A stretch of DNA of 6,362 nt from Fidelibacterota bacterium UBA1134. GTDB lineage: Bacteria > Fidelibacterota > Marinisomatia > Marinisomatales > S15-B10. The stretch covers positions 8,816 to 15,177 of the forward strand of contig DCAL01000104.1 in the NCBI GenBank assembly GCA_002311975.1. The letters run 5' to 3'. Each line of letters opens with the position of its first letter. The first letter of the stretch is position 1. The notes beneath the pieces were generated by a model that worked only from the letters and a program-made list of their open reading frames with translations, made no database searches and was not told the origin of the DNA. Made by a program: the position numbers and the translations under genes. Below, one piece after another: positions 1 to 5,976 of this stretch.

Positions 1-788
1 GCCTCCCGCGGACCGGCGTAGCGCATGAAGGCGGGAAAGACAGAAAGGACGGTGTGGCGTTGGGGATAGTAATTGTTGAGAATAGCTTGGTAACAGTCCA
101 TTCTCACTTCCGCCGGAATATCATCACCCTTTGTTTCGCCCACGATGGGATGAAGCAGCAGCCCATCGACGAGCTCCAAAGCGCACTTGGTAATGTATTC
201 GTGAGCGCGGTGAATAGGATTCCGCGTCTGAAAAGCAACGACCGTGCGCCACCCCATCTCCTGAAACTTCTGTCTCAGCTCCTGTGCTGTTTCTCGATAG
301 GTGCCGAATCTCCCGTGGGACGGCAAGCGGAAAACCTTCACGTCGCCCGCAAGATAGTAGTTTCCCTGATCAAACAGTCTCGCTACGCCGGGGTGATCGC
401 CATCAGTGGTCAGATAGACCTTTTTCGCCTCCTCTTCCTTGTCGTATTCGAAGATGTCCTGAACTGAAACAGTGCCAAATACCTCTCCCTCAGCCGATAC
501 AAGATTGACTGTTTCCTGATTTCCGATCTGTTTGCGCTCGGTATCACCGATAGGAAGGGTAATAGGAATTGTCCAGACGAGGCCATCGGAAAGGTACATA
601 TCGTTGAGCACACTCCCATAGTCGTCTTGCCCCATGAATCCTGTGAGTGGACTCAGTGCGCCGGAAGCTAGCATCTCGAAATCTGCCGCCGCCCGCCTGG
701 AGAGTACCAGCGTGGGCGCATCAGACCGTTCGTCTTTGGGTGGATCGGCCAGAAGGTTAACAAGTGTGCCGCCGTGGGGGTCCATCAT
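1..788 (-). CDS. sat: ATP sulfurylase (sulfate adenylyltransferase), N-terminal two thirds, cut by left window edge
   Basis: The product is expected to make adenosine 5'-phosphosulfate (APS) and pyrophosphate from ATP and sulfate in the cytoplasm. The translated minus strand gives 262 full codons with no stop before the window edge. It opens MMDPHGGTLVNLL, the usual start of the homo-oligomeric Sat family. The N-terminal PUA-like domain spans about residues 2-160 and contains LSPLTGFMGQDDY (about 46-57). The catalytic domain follows and contains the nucleotide-binding signature QTRNPIHRAH (187-196), then LLHPIVGETKGDD (about 211-223) and MRYAGPRE (255-262). Family members are roughly 380-400 residues, so about a third is missing. 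The start is the first of two consecutive ATGs (786-788); an in-frame TAG lies seven codons upstream (807-809) with no other usual start between. No strong Shine-Dalgarno is visible. It lies 98 bp downstream of the YfhO-family gene on the same strand, so co-transcription is possible. Whether APS kinase is fused or follows cannot be seen. Family identity is very secure; the physiological role (PAPS supply, assimilation or dissimilatory sulfur metabolism) is inferred. Confidence 0.96.
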   Translation of the reverse strand, partial: MMDPHGGTLVNLLADPPKDERSDAPTLVLSRRAAADFEMLASGALSPLTGFMGQDDYGSVLNDMYLSDGLVWTIPITLPIGDTERKQIGNQETVNLVSAEGEVFGTVSVQDIFEYDKEEEAKKVYLTTDGDHPGVARLFDQGNYYLAGDVKVFRLPSHGRFGTYRETAQELRQKFQEMGWRTVVAFQTRNPIHRAHEYITKCALELVDGLLLHPIVGETKGDDIPAEVRMDCYQAILNNYYPQRHTVLSVFPAFMRYAGPRE

Positions 789-814
789 ATATGTGGAATC
801 TCTAACCTATACTT

Positions 815-826
815 CCTGTTTTCAGG
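815..826. repeat. Short inverted repeat CCTG-TTTT-CAGG upstream of sat
   Basis: This perfect 4-bp stem with a 4-nt loop sits in the 98-bp gap between the YfhO-family stop and the sat start, about 27 bp before the sat ATG. It could be a small leader hairpin or part of an operator. It is too short to be a terminator and has no following T-run in the direction of transcription. The rest of the gap (789-886) shows no convincing promoter, so sat may be read from the upstream genes or from a promoter not recognised here. Confidence 0.25.
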
Positions 827-886
827 TGGGAAACTTACAAATAGCAAAGATCATCTCAATAATCTTAATGGATAAATTCTGGTTAA

Positions 887-3256
887 TCAGGGTCGCTCCT
901 TAGAGTGGGACACTACAGAAGTTATATGATTCCAGTTCAATATGACAACAGACATCAGAATCCCAACAAGAGAAATTCTCGAAATCAACCTTGAAATACG
1001 AAAAAGGGTTGCTTCAGCGGCGAATTTTACCAAATGCTCGCCCGGCGGAACAGTGACAGACCTAAGGACGTGGTTTGTCTGATAAATCTCGACCGGCGCC
1101 CCATCCACCGTCGCGCTCCATCCCGGCCGGTAATAGTTCTCCGATAACACGAGAAGACCGCCAGTATTCGACGTCGTCTTGATAACGATCTCATTCTCTC
1201 CGTACTCCACAACTTCAGCTATCCCTCCCGCATCAGGGCTCAACTCAGGTCCTTCGTAGTTCACTACCACTGCCATGGCGGCTGGATCGAAGTCTTTCTG
1301 CAACACCGCCTTAAGAGATTCCTCCTGTGAAATAACAGACTGAACTCGCACAACAAACCACACCTTGGGAAGTACAGTCAAGTTTTCATAGACGTTCTTA
1401 TTGCCCCGAAAAACCAGCCTCAGCCCGTCAGCCTGAATCTCCCGTGAAGTCAGCCGATACTTCACATTCAGCATGTTGAGAACAGCCGCACTGTTCAATC
1501 CACCGCCATCCATGAGGTCCTGATAGCTTCTCAGTTTCACGGGGCGATAGCCCCCCACTGATGAGAGACCGAAGTAGGCGTACCAGTTGGAGTTGAAATC
1601 TTCTACCGGCATGATCCTGAAAAGGCTCTCGTCTTTCAGAAGGAACTTCACCTCCGGTGTGGCGCGAAACTGACTTCGGATGGCAGTGCTCCTTTTGAGA
1701 TTGAGGAACTCACTGTCCACAATCCACAGGTCTGCCACTGTGATAGCCAACAGAATCAGTCCGGCAACTGCGGGCGTCACCGTGCGGCGAATTCCGAGCC
1801 AGATTGCACCGAAACCGGCGCCGGAAACCAGAGTGGCAAGAAGGAGTCCTTTCTGGAATATGTCCTGTCTCGCCGCGACTAACTGCCTCAGAACTTGAGG
1901 CTGGTAGCGTGACGCTTCCCCACTTTTTGAGAACAGTCCCAGCCACTGGCTGCCTCCGTCGCCCAAGAGAAGTAAGAGCAGGGCTGTCACCATCACACAG
2001 CCAAATACGACAGATGACATTTTCTTCAATATTTTGATTTTACCGTTGTCTTTTGATTTGAAGACCTCCAGCATATTCTCTAATCCGGAAGCCGCCAGAT
2101 AAGCAAGCGTAAACGGTAGCAGGATGTAGATCATCGATGGAATACGGAATTTGCTGAACATGGGTGCAAACTTGAACAGCGGCCAGAAGAGAACCGGGAA
2201 ATAGATGCCGAAGCCGATGATAAGAATTATGATGGAGGCAATTGCCATGGAAGTTGTGAAGCGGTCTGGTTTCTTCAGCAAAAACCCAAGAACAGCTAAC
2301 AGAATGACCAGCAGTCCCACGTAGTGAGTCGATTGCGTGAACGGCATGCGGCCCCAGTAAGCTTGAGACTGGAGCCCATAGAAATAGGGATAGATGAAGG
2401 AGATGGTTTCCTTCGGATGGAATGACCATCCCGTGGCGTAATCCCAGCTTGTCCCCCGCTCAGTATCACCGGACTTGTCCAATACCGACGAAGCGCCGCG
2501 ATTGGAATGTCCCTGAAACTGATAGATTGAGGCATAAGGATCAATAACAAGCAGGCCGGTCAAAATAAGCGCCGACACGAGACCAGATGCGCGGACCCCC
2601 TCCTTCCTCGCCGACCACTCCTTCTTCACTACCGAACCCGCCATTCGCCACAGCCACATGAAAACGATTATCATCCACGTGTAATAGACGATTTGAGGAT
2701 GCTTTGTCCACAGTTGCAGTCCACTGGCAAGTCCGAGGTAGAGGGCTCCTTTCCACGCCTTCTCCCTCAGGAGATAATCGGCAGCCAGCAAAACGAGCGG
2801 CAGAAAGCCTATGGCGTAGATTTTTGCCGAGTGACCGGCGTTGATCAATCCGAACATGTACGGCGTCAGAGTAAATGCTACGGCGCCAAATAGAGAGGCG
2901 AGATTTCCTAACCGACGCCTCCTTAAGAACAGAAACATGCCGATTCCACCCAGTGAGAAATAGAACCAGTATTGGATGCCCCGGTTGACGTGAAGTGTCT
3001 TCAGCAGATTGCCGACAGGATCAGACGGCGTGTAAGCATATCCCGCGTAGGCAGGCATCCCCCCGAAGAGGTGCGGAAACCATTGCGGCAGTTGACCATT
3101 TTGCGCCACATACTCATCGCCCCACTTCCCGATAGGATAGTGTGCCATCACATCGCCCGCCAGAGGATCCTTGCCGAGAAAGATCATCTCGTGCAGAAAG
3201 AACGCCGCCAGCAGTGGTATCAGCCAGACGACATGTTTTGACCGGTGATTATCCAC
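887..3256 (-). CDS. YfhO-family polytopic membrane protein (GT-C-like), 789 aa
   Basis: This is a large inner-membrane protein of the YfhO family, whose members resemble GT-C lipid-linked-sugar glycosyltransferases and are implicated in modifying cell-envelope polymers; the reaction here is not known. TM1 (about residues 9-27) is followed by a non-cytoplasmic loop with GDVMAHYPIGKWGDEY (34-49) and LPQWFPHLFGGMPAYAGYAY (56-75); the acidic and histidine residues D35 and H39 sit where GT-C enzymes carry catalytic or metal-binding acids. Many hydrophobic segments follow to about residue 515. A large soluble domain (about 520-750) then carries the YfhO-like motif LLVLSENYYRPGWSATVDG (701-719), with NHVLRSVTVPPGEH (728-741), before a final membrane segment at about 757-774. 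The length is normal for the family. Translation starts at GTG (3254-3256), inside the end of the flippase gene, with an 8-nt overlap (GTGGATAA) and no clear Shine-Dalgarno, which suggests translational coupling. A later start would remove TM1. Family assignment is strong, enzymatic function is open. Confidence 0.88.
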   Translation of the reverse strand: MDNHRSKHVVWLIPLLAAFFLHEMIFLGKDPLAGDVMAHYPIGKWGDEYVAQNGQLPQWFPHLFGGMPAYAGYAYTPSDPVGNLLKTLHVNRGIQYWFYFSLGGIGMFLFLRRRRLGNLASLFGAVAFTLTPYMFGLINAGHSAKIYAIGFLPLVLLAADYLLREKAWKGALYLGLASGLQLWTKHPQIVYYTWMIIVFMWLWRMAGSVVKKEWSARKEGVRASGLVSALILTGLLVIDPYASIYQFQGHSNRGASSVLDKSGDTERGTSWDYATGWSFHPKETISFIYPYFYGLQSQAYWGRMPFTQSTHYVGLLVILLAVLGFLLKKPDRFTTSMAIASIIILIIGFGIYFPVLFWPLFKFAPMFSKFRIPSMIYILLPFTLAYLAASGLENMLEVFKSKDNGKIKILKKMSSVVFGCVMVTALLLLLLGDGGSQWLGLFSKSGEASRYQPQVLRQLVAARQDIFQKGLLLATLVSGAGFGAIWLGIRRTVTPAVAGLILLAITVADLWIVDSEFLNLKRSTAIRSQFRATPEVKFLLKDESLFRIMPVEDFNSNWYAYFGLSSVGGYRPVKLRSYQDLMDGGGLNSAAVLNMLNVKYRLTSREIQADGLRLVFRGNKNVYENLTVLPKVWFVVRVQSVISQEESLKAVLQKDFDPAAMAVVVNYEGPELSPDAGGIAEVVEYGENEIVIKTTSNTGGLLVLSENYYRPGWSATVDGAPVEIYQTNHVLRSVTVPPGEHLVKFAAEATLFRISRLISRISLVGILMSVVILNWNHITSVVSHSKERP

Positions 3257-4733
3257 TGTTTTTCGCCGAAGAATTGCGAGAGAACAGTTGCCGTGCCAGT
3301 ATTCTGAGCCCGTTCAGTTCCCGCTCGCCAAGCGTCTTCGTGATTTTCAGGATGACCGGAAAGAGAATCAGGGCGGCAACCGCCAGTGCAACACGCCATT
3401 CGGTCATCTGAGCCTGGAGATAAAGCGTCCCCTGGTACAGAATAAGAAGAATGAATATCAATTTAGCCAACCTGCCCCAATCCCACTGAATCTTAACAGA
3501 TTTCTGTGATGATCTCAGGATCAGAGCGGAGAAGAGGAGATAAGAGAGAAACGTCGCCCACGCAGCGCCTGAAATCCCTGACTGACTGATCAGGACATAA
3601 TTGAGACCAAGATTGGCGAGGATAGCAATCAGTGATACGGGAACGAGCCGCGCTGTCTTGCCGCTTAGAACGGCGCCCGCGATAAAGAAATGGCCGAAAC
3701 CGTTGGCAAAGTAGGCCAGCGTCACAAGAGGCACAATCAGAGCTCCCGCAAGATAAGCTTCCGTAGCCACCAGCCCGATAATGTCCTCGGCAAATAACGA
3801 GATGCCAAGAAAGAGCATGGAGCCGAGCGCAGCAAAATAGAACAGGATGTCTCTGTGATATTCGTGTGACGCCTCATCAACGCCCAGCCGATACATCATG
3901 GGGCGCCATCCCCGCTGCAGCGGCATGATGAGAATCATATTGATGACCATGCCAAACCGGTAGCCGATGCTGTAAACAGCTATATCCTCGATAGGAACAA
4001 ACAGTTTGAGGAAGAAGCGATCGGAGACTGTCAGCACCGGCGCAACCAGGGTAACCAGGATAAGGGGCGCGCCAAAGCGCAGCATTCTTGTGAACGGCTC
4101 AAACGACGGGAGGGTGAAATTCTGGCGCACGATAACGATCATGCTGATAATGAATGTAACAAGATAGACTGAAGTCTTCGCCAGAACAACTCCCCAGAGC
4201 CCCATCCCGCGGCCCACAACCAAAACGGCGGTAACAATCAGTATCCCCGCAAACTGACTGAAAGAGAGCGCCACATAAGAGACTTCTTTCTGATCGTACT
4301 GCCACAGACCGAGCAGGAATCTGCTGCCAAAGGCGAGGAAGATATTGAGCAGAACCAGTATCACCAGAGGCGATTCCGAAGGAGAGAGATCAAGAAATGC
4401 AGCCGCTGCAGAACGGCCAAGCGAGAGGACAATAAGCAAAACGGCATAACCGAACGTTGCCCATACAAAGACCGAAATAATGAGTTTCCTCCTACCCTCC
4501 CCCTCCTCTTCAGGGAGGTGGCGCCACAAGGCGTTATTAATGGCGCCGGGCACGAGACTGATGAGCAGTGCCTCAAACATCTCCAGCAACGCGAGGACAC
4601 CAACCTCGGGGAGCGAAAGATAGCGGGTGTAAATGGGGATGAGCAGGAATGCCGCCAGTTTCGTCAGAACATTGCCGAAGCCGTAAATGGCTGTACTTTT
4701 CCCCAGTTCTCGAATGGGCTGCCGGATCGTCAT
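3249..4733 (-). CDS. Polysaccharide/oligosaccharide flippase, Wzx/PST type (MATE-like MOP superfamily), 494 aa
   Basis: The likely role is to flip a lipid-linked oligosaccharide from the cytoplasmic to the periplasmic face of the inner membrane for O-antigen, capsule or exopolysaccharide assembly. The protein is almost wholly hydrophobic with about 12-14 membrane segments. The N-terminus (IRELGKSTAIYGFGNVLTKLAAFLLIPIYTRYLS, about residues 7-40) is the typical opening of the Polysacc_synt family. A second-half repeat begins near RMLRFGAPLILVTLVAPVL (216-234) and is followed by SDRFFLKLF (237-245), the usual 'DR' element. GISGAAWATFLSY (386-398) is the characteristic late helix. The C-terminus is basic and cytoplasmic. 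Length is typical. The ATG at 4731-4733 is the only possible usual start, because an in-frame TGA lies two codons upstream. No Shine-Dalgarno is evident. It is the first gene of the leftward unit and overlaps the YfhO-family gene. The glycan carried is unknown and the symbol wzx is not assigned for that reason. MurJ is a less likely alternative on sequence character. Confidence 0.93.
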   Translation of the reverse strand: MTIRQPIRELGKSTAIYGFGNVLTKLAAFLLIPIYTRYLSLPEVGVLALLEMFEALLISLVPGAINNALWRHLPEEEGEGRRKLIISVFVWATFGYAVLLIVLSLGRSAAAAFLDLSPSESPLVILVLLNIFLAFGSRFLLGLWQYDQKEVSYVALSFSQFAGILIVTAVLVVGRGMGLWGVVLAKTSVYLVTFIISMIVIVRQNFTLPSFEPFTRMLRFGAPLILVTLVAPVLTVSDRFFLKLFVPIEDIAVYSIGYRFGMVINMILIMPLQRGWRPMMYRLGVDEASHEYHRDILFYFAALGSMLFLGISLFAEDIIGLVATEAYLAGALIVPLVTLAYFANGFGHFFIAGAVLSGKTARLVPVSLIAILANLGLNYVLISQSGISGAAWATFLSYLLFSALILRSSQKSVKIQWDWGRLAKLIFILLILYQGTLYLQAQMTEWRVALAVAALILFPVILKITKTLGERELNGLRILARQLFSRNSSAKNSG

Positions 4734-4737
4734 GGAT

Positions 4738-4758
4738 CAGTCGTTAAAACTCGGACTG
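4738..4758 (-). repeat. Inverted repeat CAGTC/GACTG next to the flippase start
   Basis: Arms CAGTC (4738-4742) and GACTG (4754-4758) enclose 11 nt and lie 5 nt from the flippase ATG. In the leftward transcript they could form a 5-bp hairpin over the translation start region. The arms overlap the 4745-4763 repeat, so the two hairpins could not form together. Confidence 0.3.
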
Positions 4759-4763
4759 TTTTA
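4745..4763 (-). repeat. Inverted repeat TAAAAC/GTTTTA in the flippase leader
   Basis: Perfect 6-bp arms (4745-4750 and 4758-4763) are separated by 7 nt. The right arm, read as GTTTTAC, can alternatively pair with GTAAA at 4788-4792 as an outer stem of the next repeat, which makes the two arrangements mutually exclusive in RNA. A run of T-rich sequence after the stem is missing, so a terminator is unlikely. Confidence 0.35.
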
Positions 4764-4784
4764 CCTGAAGTGTACACCTTCAGG
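4764..4784. repeat. Perfect 7-bp inverted repeat CCTGAAG/CTTCAGG, likely operator or leader hairpin
   Basis: Arms CCTGAAG (4764-4770) and CTTCAGG (4778-4784) flank TGTACAC; the central GTGTACAC (4770-4777) is itself a palindrome, so the site has near-complete dyad symmetry over 21 bp. That size and symmetry suit a dimeric transcription factor. It lies just downstream of the candidate leftward promoter and 31 bp before the flippase start codon, so it could equally act as an RNA hairpin in the leader. Not assigned to a known regulator. Confidence 0.5.
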
Positions 4785-4801
4785 AGCGTAAAGTTTCAAT
4801 C

Positions 4802-4829
4802 AAGATAACAATTCGCCTGAGGTATTCAA
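4802..4829 (-). promoter_or_regulatory. Candidate sigma70-type promoter for the flippase/YfhO unit
   Basis: Read on the minus strand, TTGAAT (4824-4829) is followed after 16 nt by TATCTT (4802-4807); each hexamer matches the consensus at 4 of 6 positions. Transcription would begin near 4795, leaving a leader of about 60 nt that contains the inverted repeats at 4738-4784. The -35 element lies inside the small palindrome GTATT-CA-AATAC (4822-4833). Eye-read candidate only. Confidence 0.35.
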
Positions 4830-4833
4830 ATAC
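4822..4833. repeat. Palindrome GTATT-CA-AATAC within a wider CTGAG/CTCAG repeat
   Basis: Arms of 5 bp flank a 2-nt centre. The site sits inside wider arms CTGAG (4817-4821) and CTCAG (4840-4844) and is next to the 8-bp palindrome ACAATTGT (4832-4839). It overlaps the candidate -35 box of the leftward promoter, a position suited to a regulator binding site. Confidence 0.3.
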
Positions 4834-4859
4834 AATTGTCTCAGCTTCACAAGTCAGGC

Positions 4860-4887
4860 AGGAAGAGGTTGATCCTATAATCTTCCT
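4860..4887. repeat. Inverted repeat AGGAAGA/TCTTCCT spanning a TATAAT box
   Basis: Perfect 7-bp arms at 4860-4866 and 4881-4887 are separated by 14 nt, and an inner GG/CC pair (4867-4868 with 4874-4875) extends the symmetry. The perfect -10 hexamer at 4876-4881 lies in the spacer and touches the right arm, so a bound protein would be expected to block RNA polymerase. Candidate repressor site for the sulfotransferase genes. Confidence 0.4.
4876..4881 (+). promoter_or_regulatory. Candidate -10 box TATAAT for the sulfotransferase genes
   Basis: This is an exact TATAAT about 85 bp before the first sulfotransferase start. No good -35 hexamer lies 16-18 bp upstream (GTCAGG is the 17-bp match), so it would need an activator or be weak. 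It sits inside the inverted repeat at 4860-4887. Confidence 0.35.
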
Positions 4888-4911
4888 CATCAGAGCAGGA
4901 TGGGGAATAAG

Positions 4912-4940
4912 TAAACAATTTCAGGAATATTCCTTATCTT
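4912..4940 (+). promoter_or_regulatory. Second candidate promoter before the sulfotransferase genes, with palindromic spacer
   Basis: TAAACA (4912-4917) and TATCTT (4935-4940) are spaced 17 bp apart and each match consensus at 4 of 6 positions; the leader would be under 20 nt. The spacer holds the perfect 10-bp palindrome GGAATATTCC (4924-4933). It is an alternative to the TATAAT box at 4876-4881; both may be real or neither. Confidence 0.28.
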
Positions 4941-4964
4941 ATTGCCAAGGGCAGAAGTCAGCAC

Positions 4965-5969
4965 ATGAACAAGATTATTCAGGGCAAAAAAAGACCCATT
5001 CTCGTTGTGGGAGTTGCACGTTCCGGCACAACGTGGGTGGCAAACACTCTGGCACAAGCCCCGGGAACCGAATTACTCCATGAACCGGACAACGAGAAAC
5101 AGAATATCCTCGCCCATCGTTGGAAACGAGGATATCACAGAATGCCTTTTATGGGGGCGTCAGTAAACGAGCCTGACTATCTTGCGTTCTGGCGGCGAAT
5201 TCTGTACGGTGCATACCTTCCGAACCGAACGGTTGCCAATAAATTGAGTCTTGCCCTGGCGGGTCTGACAGGTGACAGGATTGAACGAGACACCCGGGAA
5301 AAGTGCAACACTGTCGCTGACGGGAAAAGCGAGACGTCGGCTGACTTAAGCGAAACAGTTCTTGCAACCGTTCTAAGCCAAACCTCACTTTCCTATCAAA
5401 AACTTCGAACGAAACGACGAATCGTGAAATCAGTTCACACCGGACTAACGCTCTCCTTTATTTCACGACGGTTGCACCCGGAAATCCTTATCGTCCTGAG
5501 ACACCCGGCAAGTGTTGTCTCAAGCTGCCTCCATCTTCGCCTCCCGGACGCTAACAGAGAAGTTTTCCGCCAGGAAGAACTCGTGGAAGCACATCTGAGA
5601 CCGTTTCTGCGCGAGATTGAACGCATAAAGGATCCTGTCGCCCAGATGGCATTGCAGACAGCAATTTTTCACTATGTTTGGGAACAGGAAGCCAAAGAGA
5701 ATCCTCATTGGAAGTTTATCACCCACGAATCGCTGTGCAAGAATCCATCTGTTACATTTCAGTCACTTTATCACGATCTGGAACTGGAGTGGACGCCGGC
5801 TGCCGATCAGTTCCTGCTGGACCATAATCGGCCGGGAGACGGATTCGAAATCAGCAGAGAATCCGACACCCTCATTGATAAGTGGAAACAGACGCTTACC
5901 CCGCAACAGATAGATTCCGTGAGACAAGGTTATCGAACTCTTCCCGTCAGCCTCTACAGCGAATTCTAG
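4965..5969 (+). CDS. P-loop sulfotransferase, 334 aa, complete
   Basis: The protein is predicted to transfer the sulfuryl group from PAPS to a hydroxyl or amine on an unknown acceptor, in the cytoplasm (no signal peptide or membrane segment). The 5'-phosphosulfate-binding loop is at residues 11-25, PILVVGVARSGTTWV, followed by LLHEPDN (37-43), where E40 is a candidate catalytic or acceptor-binding residue. The 3'-phosphate-binding element is ILIVLRHPASVVSSCLHL (174-191), with R179 and S187 at the family's usual R-x7-S spacing. The C-terminus has SRESDTLIDKWKQTLTPQQI (297-316), a form of the W-x2-x-L-T/S motif that closes this fold. The length is normal for bacterial Sulfotransfer_1/3-type enzymes. 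A polar segment (about 104-148) between the two binding elements is likely variable and acceptor-specific. The ATG is the only usual start near the P-loop; AAGGG about 13 nt upstream is a poor Shine-Dalgarno. It is followed directly by a second sulfotransferase. Fold and cofactor are secure, substrate unknown. Confidence 0.93.
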   Translation: MNKIIQGKKRPILVVGVARSGTTWVANTLAQAPGTELLHEPDNEKQNILAHRWKRGYHRMPFMGASVNEPDYLAFWRRILYGAYLPNRTVANKLSLALAGLTGDRIERDTREKCNTVADGKSETSADLSETVLATVLSQTSLSYQKLRTKRRIVKSVHTGLTLSFISRRLHPEILIVLRHPASVVSSCLHLRLPDANREVFRQEELVEAHLRPFLREIERIKDPVAQMALQTAIFHYVWEQEAKENPHWKFITHESLCKNPSVTFQSLYHDLELEWTPAADQFLLDHNRPGDGFEISRESDTLIDKWKQTLTPQQIDSVRQGYRTLPVSLYSEF

Positions 5970-5976
5970 ACACAAA

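Larger units (their letters stand above)
4734..4964. promoter_or_regulatory. Divergent intergenic control region between flippase and sulfotransferase genes
   Basis: This 231-bp non-coding stretch must hold the promoters for both the leftward flippase/YfhO unit and the rightward sulfotransferase pair. It contains at least seven inverted repeats: 4738-4758, 4745-4763, 4764-4784, 4817-4844, 4822-4833, 4860-4887 and 4924-4933. It also has candidate promoters on both strands. No open frame with a start codon or RNA gene was seen in it. Individual sites are listed separately; all are read by eye and have no experimental support. Confidence 0.6.

Noticed and set aside
54..467. Open frame of 137 codons on the plus strand at the left edge
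   Set aside because: It lies wholly inside the sat coding region on the other strand, and its translation has no recognisable domain, whereas the minus strand gives clear ATP sulfurylase motifs.
1..788. Sat as proof of dissimilatory sulfate reduction or sulfur oxidation
   Set aside because: No apr, dsr, qmo or sox gene is in the window, and the enzyme family serves several pathways.
815..826. CCTG-TTTT-CAGG as a rho-independent terminator after the YfhO-family gene
   Set aside because: The stem is only 4 bp and there is no downstream T-run, so it cannot be supported as a terminator.
634..903. Plus-strand open frame of 89 codons across the sat start and the gap
   Set aside because: It overlaps the sat N-terminus, the intergenic gap and the end of the YfhO-family gene antisense. 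It has low-complexity Ser/Ala content at the start and no family features.
3142..3411. Plus-strand open frame bridging the YfhO/flippase junction
   Set aside because: It is antisense to two well-supported coding regions and has the Arg/Pro-rich composition typical of shadow frames.
4734..4964. Small RNA gene, tRNA or mobile-element end in the divergent intergenic region
   Set aside because: No tRNA-like cloverleaf, no terminal repeats with target-site duplication and no transposase remnants are visible; the inverted repeats fit regulatory sites better.
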